NCBI RefSeq assembly: GCF_000234665.1
Contig: NC_018338.1
Coordinates: 112,501-176,500 of the forward strand
Length of the DNA stretch: 64,000 nucleotides
Direction: 5' to 3'
Source of the DNA: Leishmania mexicana MHOM/GT/2001/U1103
Lineage: Eukaryota > Euglenozoa > Kinetoplastea > Trypanosomatida > Trypanosomatidae
Position 1 is the stretch's first letter; each line of letters begins with the position of its first letter. Made by a program: the position numbers and the translations under genes. Under the pieces are notes generated by a model, which worked only from the letters and a program-made list of their open reading frames with translations, did no database searches and was not told where the DNA came from. Shown here piece by piece: positions 20,801-32,348 of the stretch.

Positions 20801-21480
20801 GAACGAGCGCGGTGGGACGTGACGCACACTCACAGACGCAAAACGAAGGGGGGCGCCGGTGAATTTTCTCTCTTCCGCATCGCGCTGTTCTTGTTTCTGG
20901 CGACGCAGCTTCCACGAAAGCCGCCGCTTCCACATAACCGAGCAGCGGGGAAGTGAAGCTTGCACACGCAAGATAGACACGCCCATACGGAGGCACGGAG
21001 CCAAAGGGAAGAGGAGCCAAGATTGAAGAGAGACGCGAGAAAGCCGGGCACGCCTGACTGGAGTTGTGCGTGCGTGCATGCGTCTCTTTGTGCGGACTAC
21101 GCTGTTTCTCTGCTCGCCTTGCCTTACCACCACCACCACCACCACCGCTCAGCTCTCTCTCTTTTTCGTTTGTTGCGCGTAGCCCATACGCGCCTTTTTT
21201 CCCCCTTCTTGTGGTTGTGTGTCGCGTTACGTTGTCGCGTGTTTGCCGTGCCCTTTACGGTTTTGCCTTTGTGCGTGTGTGTGTGTGTCCGCTTTCTTCT
21301 CGATTTCGAGGAATTATTTCCTTGCGGCACACACAACGAAGAACAACAACACACCAACCCAACAACACGCACATCCCAGGCAAGCCGCCTCCCTCCCTCT
21401 CACAGAGCCACGCGCAGCGCAACACGGGCGCTTGCGCACCAAAATTGGTTTTGTTGCTGTTGATTTTTTAAACCAGCCAT
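17801..21480 (+). other. Long intergenic spacer before the kinase gene
   Basis: About 3.7 kb with no supportable gene. It is dominated by pyrimidine tracts, TG/CA runs (for example about 19330-19350 and 21273-21288) and a CAC run at 21126-21146. Open frames here either lack an ATG start or are low-complexity Ser/Leu/Cys translations of C/T-rich DNA. Confidence 0.55.
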
Positions 21481-21546
21481 CATCCCCCCTCCCCCCACCC
21501 TTTTTTCCCATTTTAGGTACCTTCCCTCCCTCCCCTTTCCTATAAG
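21481..21546 (+). promoter_or_regulatory. Probable polypyrimidine tract and trans-splice acceptor for the kinase
   Basis: A nearly pure C/T tract runs from about 21483 to an AG at 21515-21516 and, after another C/T stretch, to an AG at 21545-21546. Either would place the 5' leader about 135-165 bases before the kinase ATG, with no intervening ATG. Confidence 0.5.
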
Positions 21547-21681
21547 AAGAAAAAAGGCCGCTACTTCCATCAACACGCACCACCTACACACCGCCGCTCT
21601 GCGTGCTTGTCAGCGGAAGCCGTGAGAAAGAGCCGTCCGTGTCTCCCTTTGTAGCAGCAACAGCAGCAGTGTAAAGGCGTC

Positions 21682-24600
21682 ATGCAGCTGGTGAGTCAAA
21701 CAATGAGCTGGAAAGCAATCTCTTTTTTCACCGGGTCCTTAAACCTGGAGGACGAGGTGAAGGTGCTGGGCGACTACGTCGTGGGCCATCGCCTCGGCGA
21801 GGGCGCGTACGGCTCCGTCTACGTTGTCAAGTACCTTCCATCGGGGGACCGTTTTGCGCTGAAGATTTTGCAGAAGCAGGGTCTCTTCACAAGCTCTGGC
21901 ATCTACCCCGTCGCCTACTACGACGCAGACGGCGGCGCGTCACCGTCGGAGGCCGATGGCGCGGAGCCGCACCCACTCGGTGGGGCTCCTGTCCCCACGA
22001 TGGCTACTCTGGCCAAGACCTTTGAGCAGCAGATAATCTCCGAGGCGATGGTGATGCAGGCCCTCGAGCACCCTCACGTTGTGAAGTTCTACAAGTTTCT
22101 GAATTCCACGACGGCCTTTTACTTTGTGATGGAGCTGGCGGAGGGTGGGAAGCTGTTAGACTTGATTCTCTCCAAAAGCTATTTGGCCGAGGACGAGGCG
22201 CACATCTACTTCCAGCAGCTCATCTCTGCCATCGACTACTGCCACCGCAACGGGGTTGCGCACAAGGACTTGAAGGCAGAGAACTTGCTGCTGAGCGACG
22301 ACGGCCGCCTCTTGGTGTGTGACTTCGGCTTCTCCTCAAAAATTGCCAAGGAGAACATCGACGACCCGGAGCAGACAATCGGCACGGGCGGCAACGCCGC
22401 TCTCCTCGACGCCATTAACAACGGAGGCATGTTCGGGACGCTGCACTACACCAGCCCGGAGGCAGTGATGGCGTCCTCGCAGCAGTGGACGCTCACCTTT
22501 GCGGGCGACATGGCGGTGCCGGCAGAGGCTTTGGGAATCCCGGAGGACCAACAACAGGGTGGTCACGCTCGCTACTCGCCTTCTTCCGCGACACCCTGGT
22601 CCAGCTTCAGCACCTCGTCATCCGCGGCGTCACACGCGTCGTCGTGCAGCGGCTCGTTGGCGCGAGGGTGGCGACGGAAGGCAGCAGAGGTGGTTACCTC
22701 AAAACACTGGACGGCGCGCGGCAAAGTCAGCGGTGCCTCCCTGCGCACGTCAAACAGCACCAATGTGACAGACGAGGCAGGAGCGGCGCGCAAGCCATCG
22801 GTGGAGAAGAGACGGCCGCAGCCTGATTCTTTGACCTCACTGCCGTCCGCCGCCGAGGCCGCCGCCCCGGGCTCTTCTCTGCACCGCGCTGGTAGCACCC
22901 ACAGCCTCGCCAGCGCCACCAACGGCCACAGACACAAATGGGTGTTGCCCACTAGCGGGCTTAATAAGGTCGGGGAGGGGCTTAGCATCCTCGTAAAATC
23001 CCTCATGGGCAGCGGCAGTAGCAGCAGTGGCGGTCACCACCATCGCCATCGAAGCCGTGACTCGCATGCGCGCAGCGGCCACGCTAAGTCGCCGCAAGAG
23101 AAGCAGGCAGCAATAGTTGTGCCATCAAGCGCTAATGCCAAGGTCAAACAGAAGCGCTCGAGCAGCAGTGCCGCTCTTTCCGTCGGCGGAGAAGCGGAAG
23201 GGGGCACCTCTGTGGCGCATCAGCCGCTGCAGCATCTGCGCACCAACGCTTCCTCACAGGCGCGTGTGCCGCCGCTATCCTCCGGTGCGTCGCCGTCCAC
23301 GTCCCCCACCACCTCATCCTTTGCGAGCCCACAATTCCACGAGTCGGTGGTCGCGGCAGCAGCCTCTATCGCCGGCTCCTCAAGCGCTACCGGGGCCGCA
23401 AAGCTCAGCATGCTCTCTTCACTCGCCGGTAGCCCAACTGACTGGAAGTCTGCCATCACGTCACCAGCACGCTACCGCCCAGGGACGAAGGACGGTATTG
23501 CCGTTTCCGACGCCAACGCGGGTGACCTCGGTCCTTCCGCCACGGCACTCGACAGGGATGCAGTGGGTGCGCAGCCGCTGCCTCTGCCGCTACCACAGAC
23601 AACCGCCTTGACGCTGAATGCGCCGAACTCGAGGAGCGCGTCACCGCAGGCCTCCCATCACGGTCACCAGGCTCATGAGCACAAGCATCACCATCACCGC
23701 CATCGGCAGCCGCAGTCCAACAGCAGTAGCCAGATTTTGGGCACTTCGACGCCATACAAGTCGCAGCCCATCATTGTGGACCCTTTTCAGCAAGACTTGT
23801 GGAGCGCCGGCGTCATTCTCTTCTTCATGCTGACCGGCCGGTTGCCCTTCGAAGGCCGAGACGAAGAGGAGACCCTGCACTTGATTCAGGTGAACGAGTT
23901 CGCCTTTGACGACGAGGAGGCCCAGCGCATCTCACCGGCCGCGCGGAGGTTGGTGGCACAGATGTTGGCCCCAGAGCCAACGGACCGACCCACCATCGAG
24001 CAGATTATCACAAACCCATGGTTTATGCGGGACTTGCAGATCGAGAAGGACTTCCCGCACCGCAAGGACCTGATGGAGGCGTTGGGCAGCGCGAGGCCGG
24101 ACTCGGCACTCCGGCACCCTCTCCCTCAAAAGTCTGCCAAAGGAGCGGGGCTCGCGGCGGACGGATGCGTGGGGCCCAGCGGGGCCGCCGTCCGCGGCAG
24201 CGACGCAAGCTCCTGGATGAGCACCAGCCATGGCGTGTCCGGTTCTTGTGGCAGCAACGCGGCCAACGCTGTTGCAGTGTCGCCTTGCTTCCACTCCTTC
24301 GCCCCTGACGTGCGCGCGCCTGTGCCGCTGGTGCCGCCGCGCATCACCTCATGCAACACAGGACCGTCTGCACATCCCGGCGCGCCCAGCATCAGCCCCG
24401 GCTCCGACCAGCACCGCGACGCTTTCGCACCCACGACCTGCAACTTCTTGGACTTCTCTACGCACCACTCCGTCACCCCAGAGGAGGAGTGGGCGCTCGA
24501 GACAGCATTTCGGAAGGTGGACTTGGACGGCTACGGCTGCATCACGCGGGACCAGGTGCGCGACATGCTCACGACCCTCCACGGTGACGTGGTCCCAACC

Positions 24601-26715
24601 GAAGACGTCGACGAGCTTGTGCGTCTCTTCACTGGCGATGCGAGTGCCGCTAGCATCACCTTCCAGCAGTTTCGCGATGCGTGGGTGCGCAAGGACCTGG
24701 CCCACATACCCTTCACTCACAACAGCGAGTTTCAGCTGGCCAACATCATTGAGACGGAGATGGGCGCGGTTGAGCGGGAGGTGGTGCGGCAGCTGAGGAC
24801 GGCGTTCAACAGCCTCGACGAGAACCACCGCGGCGTCATTCAGCTCCATCAGGTGCAGCGCATCTTTGAAAAGTGTCACATAGCTGTGCACAAGGAGGAG
24901 TGTCTCTCCTTTATCAAGTACTTCCACGAGACAGAGCTGGCTTGCTGCCATAATCGGGCTTCCCTCTATTCGCGGCGGTGGGGGCCGGCGCCCAGCACGA
25001 TGAGCCTCTTGCACGCCTCTGTGGCAGCATCGCCGCGGAGATGTGCAAAAGTCCATCCGCTGCCCACCGCGACAGGCGCCACGCAGGGCGGGAGTCCAGC
25101 GACGACGCACGACGGCGCCACCACACTCAAACTGCCGCCCGAAAAGGGCGATTCTGACACCGCCACCACCACCACCGCTGGCGGCACAACCTCCAGCGGC
25201 TCGCCGGTCACGTCCCAGGGGGCGCCGAAATCCCCCTTGTCGCCGTCTTCCATCACCGTCTCCTTCAACTCTTTCGTGCGCGGCATCGTGAAGAGCGACA
25301 TTCTGCTGAAACACCCCCTTGGGCGCCGGCTGGCTGCCGCCACGAACCTCGCCGCGCTGTTTCAGTCCCGCAACGTGATGGAGTGCGTGCGGCACGGCTT
25401 TCTTGTCGCTGGTGTGCAGAACGTCATTTTGGCGAAACTGGCAAGCATGCCGGAGCGACTGCAGCTGTTGTACTCAGACGAGGTGGCCTCCAACGCTGAG
25501 AACGTCTACTCGTTTCGGTACCTGGGTTCCTCGGCGCTGGTGACGGGGGCCACGACGAGCACGGCGACACCGCCGATGTCTTCGCCGCTGGTGGCCATGG
25601 CGGCGAGCGCAGGCCCGGCGACGACTAGCTTTCCTCTGGGATTGCAAGGCAGCTGTGCGGCTCAGCACCGCACCCACGCCACCCCGGCTGTGTCTTCACT
25701 GCAACGACGCACTGTCAGCTCAGATGCTGGCAATGGCGCAACAGGCAGCACTGCGGCGACGATCAACGCTGGCACCCACCCCCATAACCCCAGCCCTTGC
25801 TTCTCTGGCCGAAGCATCGTGCGCTCACGCGCCACGTGCACGAAGCCGTCGTCTGCCAGCCCCCACACTCTCGCGCGAGCAAACTCACACCGTTTTGCGG
25901 TACACTTCCCTAGCCCAGAGAAGACCAGCGGCAGCACGCTCACAAGTTGCAGCACCTTCTCCTCGCAGTCGCAACGAAGCCCCACTGTGTCGAGGCATCG
26001 TTCGTCAAGCCGCCCCCGAGCGACGGGCGGCGCCACTGCACGCCCGATGACATCGAAGAGCGCTAGCGCCAGGGAAACGGCTTCAAGCCACTCCGTTGTC
26101 CTTTCCTGTCCCTCCAACTCGCTGCAACACTCCCCGACGTGGCTTTGCGCTCGTCGACTGCATCTGGGCGAGCAGGACGCGCACACCGACCCTCGCCACG
26201 ACACGGGTCTCGGCAGTGACGGCGTTTGTGGCGACACACAAAGCTTCCCTTCCTGTCCGCACAACAGCTCCTCCGCCGTGAGCACCGCCATCGGCGACAC
26301 TCATAGTAAGCGCAGCCGCGCTGCCCTCTCCTCCGGCGTGGGGGAGGAACTCAGGGGCACGAACATCACACCGGCAATTGGTGAGCGGCGGAGGGTCAAG
26401 GAGAATGTCACGCAGCTCCCCTTCCCCTCCATCACAAGCGCGGTCGCCATCCTGCCGACGACGTCAGCGACTCTGGCACCTCGAGCAATGGCCTACAGCA
26501 GGAGTGACGCGGTGGCGCTGGTGAATGGCGTGTGCGACATGGACGTTATTCTGTCGCCTGCCAGTCTGGGCTACACGATGGTGCAGTTCCGCTGCGTTCA
26601 CGGCAAAACAAGCGACTTTCACGAAGCCGTGGCATTTATTTCGAATGTCCTCGAGATGGAGCGAGAGCAGGCGATGCTAGACACCATGACGCGCGGAGAG
26701 AGTGAGCTCATGTGA
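21682..26715 (+). CDS. Large protein kinase with activation-segment insert and EF-hand-like region
   Basis: 1677 residues from ATG 21682 (a second ATG lies at codon 8). The catalytic domain resembles the CAMK/SNF1-like group: Gly-rich loop GEGAYGSV (39-46), lysine in ALKIL (K61), catalytic HKDLKAEN with D196 (HKD instead of HRD), DFG at 214-216 and TSPE ending at 260. About 435 residues of Ser-, Ala- and His-rich sequence follow before the domain resumes with DLWSAGVILFFMLTGRLPFE (from D705), closing near 780. EF-hand-like helices follow. One loop starts at D947 (DLDGYGCITRDQ), another reads DENHRGVIQLHQ; both have Gln at position 12 and a poor position 5, so calcium binding is doubtful. The C-terminus (LVNGVCDMDVILSP, then GYTMVQFRCVHG) could be a KA1-like fold. 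All residues for activity appear present. Substrate unknown. Confidence 0.9.
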   Translation: MQLVSQTMSWKAISFFTGSLNLEDEVKVLGDYVVGHRLGEGAYGSVYVVKYLPSGDRFALKILQKQGLFTSSGIYPVAYYDADGGASPSEADGAEPHPLGGAPVPTMATLAKTFEQQIISEAMVMQALEHPHVVKFYKFLNSTTAFYFVMELAEGGKLLDLILSKSYLAEDEAHIYFQQLISAIDYCHRNGVAHKDLKAENLLLSDDGRLLVCDFGFSSKIAKENIDDPEQTIGTGGNAALLDAINNGGMFGTLHYTSPEAVMASSQQWTLTFAGDMAVPAEALGIPEDQQQGGHARYSPSSATPWSSFSTSSSAASHASSCSGSLARGWRRKAAEVVTSKHWTARGKVSGASLRTSNSTNVTDEAGAARKPSVEKRRPQPDSLTSLPSAAEAAAPGSSLHRAGSTHSLASATNGHRHKWVLPTSGLNKVGEGLSILVKSLMGSGSSSSGGHHHRHRSRDSHARSGHAKSPQEKQAAIVVPSSANAKVKQKRSSSSAALSVGGEAEGGTSVAHQPLQHLRTNASSQARVPPLSSGASPSTSPTTSSFASPQFHESVVAAAASIAGSSSATGAAKLSMLSSLAGSPTDWKSAITSPARYRPGTKDGIAVSDANAGDLGPSATALDRDAVGAQPLPLPLPQTTALTLNAPNSRSASPQASHHGHQAHEHKHHHHRHRQPQSNSSSQILGTSTPYKSQPIIVDPFQQDLWSAGVILFFMLTGRLPFEGRDEEETLHLIQVNEFAFDDEEAQRISPAARRLVAQMLAPEPTDRPTIEQIITNPWFMRDLQIEKDFPHRKDLMEALGSARPDSALRHPLPQKSAKGAGLAADGCVGPSGAAVRGSDASSWMSTSHGVSGSCGSNAANAVAVSPCFHSFAPDVRAPVPLVPPRITSCNTGPSAHPGAPSISPGSDQHRDAFAPTTCNFLDFSTHHSVTPEEEWALETAFRKVDLDGYGCITRDQVRDMLTTLHGDVVPTEDVDELVRLFTGDASAASITFQQFRDAWVRKDLAHIPFTHNSEFQLANIIETEMGAVEREVVRQLRTAFNSLDENHRGVIQLHQVQRIFEKCHIAVHKEECLSFIKYFHETELACCHNRASLYSRRWGPAPSTMSLLHASVAASPRRCAKVHPLPTATGATQGGSPATTHDGATTLKLPPEKGDSDTATTTTAGGTTSSGSPVTSQGAPKSPLSPSSITVSFNSFVRGIVKSDILLKHPLGRRLAAATNLAALFQSRNVMECVRHGFLVAGVQNVILAKLASMPERLQLLYSDEVASNAENVYSFRYLGSSALVTGATTSTATPPMSSPLVAMAASAGPATTSFPLGLQGSCAAQHRTHATPAVSSLQRRTVSSDAGNGATGSTAATINAGTHPHNPSPCFSGRSIVRSRATCTKPSSASPHTLARANSHRFAVHFPSPEKTSGSTLTSCSTFSSQSQRSPTVSRHRSSSRPRATGGATARPMTSKSASARETASSHSVVLSCPSNSLQHSPTWLCARRLHLGEQDAHTDPRHDTGLGSDGVCGDTQSFPSCPHNSSSAVSTAIGDTHSKRSRAALSSGVGEELRGTNITPAIGERRRVKENVTQLPFPSITSAVAILPTTSATLAPRAMAYSRSDAVALVNGVCDMDVILSPASLGYTMVQFRCVHGKTSDFHEAVAFISNVLEMEREQAMLDTMTRGESELM

Positions 26716-26903
26716 GGAGAATTCGAGGCCCGTAAGCAACGTGGTGCGTGTGTGTGTGTGCATGTATATGTATTACGTGTATATATATATATGTGTGTGT
26801 ATGTGTGCTGGAAGAAGACGACGGAATATGGCAGGTGCAACAAACGCCTCGTCTCCCTCCCTCCATCATCTTTCGCTGCGACTCTACGCCAATAGGGCAA
26901 GAA

Positions 26904-26930
<27 letters not shown>
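26904..26930. repeat. (CA)n microsatellite
   Basis: CA dinucleotide run of about 13 units, preceded by a TG/TA-rich stretch at about 26743-26805. Confidence 0.85.
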
Positions 26931-26938
<8 letters not shown>

Positions 26939-28215
26939 AGCGAGCAAGAAAAAAAAGAAAACTGGAAAGTACGCAGTAACGGTGCCGATGGCCGCCGTTT
27001 GAGACCCGCTGCGGGTGCGGCGCACCTGCTGCCTTGCCGCCTCCCCTCCCCCGAACTCCCTCCCCCTCGGGAACGGCTCTCCTGGACAGTCGATGGCGCA
27101 CACAACCGCGTGCGACTTCCTCCACGCCTGCTCTTTGTCAGAGAGGGTGCTGCCGGTGTGCGCCACATGGATGACGTGTCCTCTACTCGCTGTCTTCTCC
27201 CTCTCCACCGCTCGCCTTCTCCGTGTCTCCTCCCTCTCTTGGCGCATGCACGCGCTGCGACGCACACATGTGGATATCGACCACGACAAACGGCGATCGC
27301 CTCTTATTCCCTCTCTTGCCGTGTTGCTTCGCCGAAGTAACGACACATATTGGAGAGCACGAGCATGAGTGAAGGAAGCGGATCGCGTCAGTAACAAAGT
27401 CGTTTATACCGTTCAGTCGAAGAAAAACGTGCATCGGCAAGGCAGCCTGCATATAAAGTTCTTTTGCCTTTCTCTGAGTCACTCGCGAGCGGCATCCCAG
27501 CGTCCTTTGCTGTGCCCTTGCAAGTTGTAGAAAACAAGGCAGACCGCTGCTGAGGTTTGTGTCCATACGTCCGTACACCGACACTCACCCACGTCCTTCC
27601 TCTTTCTTTCGCTTGTGGTGCGCTCATTGACTCGGCACGCGTCTGTGCCTGCTCGATCGACCAACACACGTACACACACTCGCTTGTGCGTCGACATCCA
27701 TACGGAGAACATAGCTCTTCAGCTCTCCTCCCTGCATCGCCGTAGGTTTTTCCTTGTGCGTGTGCACGCGTCAGTCCTGCATCGGCCCCACCGCCACGGG
27801 CACGCTCTCCTGTGCCCGTCTATTTTTTTTCTATTCTTCATTTGTGTTCTCTCTTTTTTCTGATTGTTTCACCATCCCCCTCTCCCCTCCCTCCCTCCCT
27901 CCCAAACAGTCTCAGTGTACTTTTTTTTCCTCCTTGGTCTGCATGCGTGTTGTATGTATTTTCCTTTTGATTCTGTAAATATTTGTGTGTGCCTTCTCTG
28001 GGTTGTATTCCGCTCTGTGCGCTCCCATACGTCACCATCAATTTTTTCTTTTTTTTCGAAAAGGAAAAAAAATCGTTTTTGTTTTTCGTGTGTGCGCGTG
28101 CGTGTCTCACTGCTCCCTCCCTCCTCTCCCTCCCCCCGTTTCTCTCTGTCTTCCTCTCTCTCTCTGCCTGTGTTCTCGTTGGCCACTACACACATCCGCT
28201 CGTTTTCTGCGCAAG

Positions 28216-28243
28216 ACACACACACACACACACACACACACAC
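28216..28243. repeat. (CA)n microsatellite
   Basis: CA dinucleotide run of about 14 units in the long spacer, directly followed by a C/T-rich stretch. Confidence 0.85.
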
Positions 28244-30614
28244 CTCCCCCCTCCCCAAGACAACAACATAAAAGAAGAAAACGGGGGAAAAAGGAAATCG
28301 GCACAACCCAAACGGTGCACGTAAAGAGGCAACGAGAAGCGAGAAGCAGCAAGAAGCAGCGAGAAGACAACCGTGCGCGAAGATAAGGGCGCCCATTCTC
28401 TTTCCATTTTACTTATACAGGGTTTTTCTTACTTTTTTTTTGTTGTTGTTTGCGTGGCCAGTGTCTCTCTCTCTCCTCCTCTCCGGAGGGTTTGTGTGCG
28501 TGTACTACCATACGCTCTGTGCCTGTGCCTGTGCCCCCTCCCCCTCCCCTCCCCCGACTTCCCCCGTCCCCGTCAAAGGCGACCCTTCACTTCTTTCCTC
28601 TTCTCTAGCTCCTCTCTGCCCATCGCGGGTTTCTAGGCACCGTCACCAGTACCCCCCCCTCCCCCACAGCCCCCCGCGTTACGTGTGTTCGTGTACGTGT
28701 GTGTGTTCCCGCTCCTGCTAGGCGAGAGAGTTATCATTCGTGACACACACACGCAAGACAACGCCCCTCATAAGGACCCTTCCCTCCCCCTGCAAGACCC
28801 AAAAAAAATTCGTCAAAGAACGCAAGAAGAGCGAAAAAAAAAGTGCGAGGTGGTGCCAAGGTAAACAACCAAGCAAATCACGCCGGCGTTTTCGAAGGGT
28901 AAGAATTAAACGCGAAGTCCTCTACGCTACGAGTTTGTCCGTGTGGAGGATTTTTTCGTCGAGCGCGTATTCTCTGTGGCGTCTCTCTTCCTCTCCTCGC
29001 TACACCCTTGTCTGCTGGCCTCCTGCAGTTGCCCATTAGCTTCCTTGATTTCTTGCTTACGCCTGGTCGTTTTTTCTTCGCTGCCAGCGACCGTTGTTTC
29101 TTTCTTTGTTTGATTTTTTTGTCCTTCTTCTTCTGTTGTAAACCTTTTTTGTTGTTCCTCATTTTTTCGAAGGTTTGCGCTTATTCATCCCTATTCCCCC
29201 CCCTCTCTCTCTCCTTCCCCTCCCTCGCCGCTCGGTTCCTGCCCTGCCTACTTCTGCCCGTTTAGGTGCGTGCACCCCTTTTTCTCTCTTCGATCGCTGT
29301 GTGCGTAAGCGTCCGTGCGCGTGCTTCAGCAAACAGCAACAGCAGCAGATCTCCATATCTGTAGTTCAACTCACTCTCCTCACTCTTTGTATGCTTTGTG
29401 TCTGGTCGTTTTTCATCGTCACGTACTGTTCTCCGACGTGGCGTTCTCGGCAACAAAACGCGCGCAACCGTCAACACATCGACATCCTTTGTTTGTTTTC
29501 TGTTGTCCTTTCCGTGGTTCTAGTATTTCTTTTTTGTGCATGTGACATAGCCCATCGGTTTCCCGCTCCTTTCTCAGCTCCCCACCATCTGTTCTACCAT
29601 ATCATCGACTAACTTCAGCAGCGGCCACCACTCCTTCCCTTTTTCTCTCTGTCGTGTCCTTCCGGCGTGCATTATCAGCCATCATCTCTCGATACCGCTG
29701 GTGTGCGTGCGCAGGATACTCTTCTCCCTGTGTTGTAAAGCTGTATTCATTGACTAGGAACGTTTGCTTCCTCATTCTTCGTAAATACACCCAACGTCGT
29801 GCGCGCTTGTGCAGGCAGGCAAAATAAACAACGAAAAAAGGTCACGGAGAGCAAGAGAGAAAAAGAGAGACACACACACACTCTTCCTTCCCTCCGCGTC
29901 CCTCCAAAACAACAAGGAGCAACCAGAGCACCGTCGTCTTACTTTTTTTGTTGTTGTTGCTCGTCGTGTATCTGCTCTTGCACTGTTGATTTTTCTCTCC
30001 GCTCAGCCCCCGCCTCTTCCCCCCTCCCCCAGCAGTGTCCTCCTCTGTGTCTACGACAGTGTACTGTGTGCGTGTTTCTGCCATCTTCTCTTTCTCTACC
30101 TTTTTGTTTTCCGACACATTTTTCTTATTTCAATTTTTTTTTCCGACGTTCTGCCCTTATCTTCCTTGTGCACCAAACAAAGGCGAAAAGCGTCACTGTG
30201 CGGCGACCTACGACGTTGCATTTATCGAAAGCAGCAACTATCCGCTTACAGGACACGCACGGGAAGGCAACTCCGCTGTACAAGAGCGGAAGGCGATCGT
30301 GGAAAGGGGGAAAGAAGTATACGGAAGCCACCAGCTCGAACGAGGAAGAGTCTTCACCACAAGAACGTTTTTTTTTCCTCTTGTGTGCGTGTCTTCTTTT
30401 GTTGGCGGTGGTGTTGCTGTTGGTAGCCCGTGCACGCTCTCTCCACAACATACGACGTGTACGAACGCCATCATCATCAGGGGCCTCTCTCTCTTTCTCT
30501 CTCCCCCGACTTCGCCTCGGCATCAACGCTCGGCTGCATTTCTTTTTATTATTATTTTGTTGTTTTTTCCTACACGTTGACCTTTATTCCTTCTCTGTCT
30601 GTGCACTTTTTCAA

Positions 30615-30722
30615 GTACACACACACATACATATATATATATATACTTATATATACTACTTCTCCTATTCTATATATATATATATTATTATTATTATTAC
30701 TATTATTATTATTATTATTATT
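30615..30722. repeat. Compound CA / TA / ATT microsatellite
   Basis: A CA run passes into an alternating AT run, then a second AT run, then ATT trinucleotides for about 45 bases. This is the most AT-rich point of the window. Confidence 0.85.
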
Positions 30723-32291
30723 GCGCGTGGGTGAAACGACGACTCGGACAACAATAAATACAAGGAAAAAGTAACGAAAGTCAGCCGTCGAGGAGAACAG
30801 AGGGTGCTCTGCCAGTGCGCCCTTTTTAGGTTGCCTGCCTTATTTTTTTTATATTTATTTCTTTCGTCTGCTTTCACGTCCCATACTCTTTCAGCACCCC
30901 GAAGCAAAGCCCAGTGGAAGTGCACGAACCACCATTCCTCTCCCGCCGCGATTTTCTTGTCTTCCTTTGCTCACATTTTGACGGCCCATCCATTTTTCTT
31001 TTTTTTTCTTTCTTTTGAGCCATCCGTTTTTTTTTTCTCCTCCTCCTCCACTTTCTTCTGCGCGTTCTTTTTCATTTTACGTCTCCATTTCGCAAGCTCG
31101 CGTTGAGGTGATCAAGCCACCATTGCTCTCTCACTCTCGTACCACTGGACTGCTCCGCAGCGGAGTCGAGGGAGAAGGCAATAGGTGAGGCACGCGAGGG
31201 AGGATCCGAAAAAAAAAGGGGAAGAAAAAAATTGCCGGACAAAAAAAGACCGCCGTTAGTGTCTCAGTTGTGTGGAGTGCACCATCCCCTGTCTAATTTT
31301 TTCTCCTCCTCCGAACAAGAAAAGACAAGAGCAGTTGTTTGTGTCGACAGCAGTGGAAGAAGCAAACCGCAGCGAACACCCATATACATTCACAAAGCCA
31401 TACAGAATTCTGACTCGTTTTGCTTTACTGCCACTCTCCACGTCCACCACCCATCACCTCACACCCCTTTTTTTGTGCACATTCTGTGGGTGACGCGCCG
31501 CTCTTTTTCCAGAAGCACCCCCCCACCCCGCCGTTGACACTTGTTTTGCCTCTTCTCATTCTCCCCGCCACCCCACTACCGCCGTTTCATTGGCTTGCGC
31601 TTCTTCTGAGCTTCCCTTTTCGTCTCGCTACTGCCACCCCGCTCTCTCTCTCTCGCTGTGTGGCCCCCCTCTGTGCGTGTCTGCATTGGTGTTCGTCTTT
31701 TCCTTTTTTAGTTTTCGGGCCTCCTCTCCCTCCCACATCTGCAGTGCCCGTTCATTTTACGCCGTTTCTCGTATTCCCTCCCCCTCCCCCTTCCCTTTGT
31801 CTGTGTGTGTGACGGCTGACGGAACCAGCGTCATAAAAAAACGCGCAGAGGCACCGAGCCGAGCCCACAACGACATATATAAAGACATCGGCGGCAACAG
31901 CATTAGGAAACGTGGGAAACGTTAGTTCAACTATTTTTTGCAGAAAGAAAGAGAGGCAAAGACGTTGAAGAGGTGGCTGAGGGGGTGCGTTTTTTTTTTT
32001 TTGGTAAGGGCTATTGCGGTGGTTTGGTTTCGTCGTTGTCCCTCGGCGACTCTCACCGACCCGGTCGCCCTGCCTGTCTGTCCACCCGGCTCACTCGCTT
32101 CTTTTGCCTGTGCCTTTGCGTGCTTCTGTGGCATTCTTATTCTTTTTTTTCCGCCGTCTCTTAGGCACCACACACGTTGTCGTCACAGTAGAACTGCCCA
32201 TCTTTCGCCGATCCTAGCCATCCTGGAGGAAAAACGGGAAATTTGTGAGCACGTGTGACCACCCACCCGTGTGACCGTCGTTGAAACCGCT

Positions 32292-32332
32292 GTTTTTTTT
32301 TCTGGTTTTTCTTTTTCGGTTGATCGCAGCAG
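32292..32332 (+). promoter_or_regulatory. Probable polypyrimidine tract and splice acceptor for the proteophosphoglycan
   Basis: A T-rich tract (about 32292-32320) is followed by AG at 32328-32329 and again at 32331-32332, only 16-20 bases before the ATG at 32349. A second, equally strong tract ends in AG at 32163-32164 and would give a leader of about 185 bases. The sequence alone does not decide between them. Confidence 0.5.
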
Positions 32333-32348
32333 GATTTTCGCCGCCATC

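Larger units (their letters stand above)
26716..32348 (+). other. Exceptionally long intergenic spacer before the proteophosphoglycan
   Basis: About 5.6 kb with no supportable gene on either strand. It is rich in homopolymers (T-runs, A-runs), C/T tracts, CA/TG runs and AT-rich microsatellites. Open frames here are low-complexity and lack the codon use of the flanking genes. It must contain the 3' UTR of the kinase mRNA and the splice signals of the proteophosphoglycan. Confidence 0.55.

Noticed and set aside
24349..25395. A 348-codon minus-strand frame inside the kinase gene
   Set aside because: Antisense to the EF-hand-like region of a strong coding gene; explained by GC-rich third positions.
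29799..30734. A 311-codon + strand frame in the long spacer
   Set aside because: The translation is low-complexity Ser/Phe/Leu/Cys from C/T-rich DNA and ends in poly-Ile/Tyr from microsatellites; it is not protein-like.
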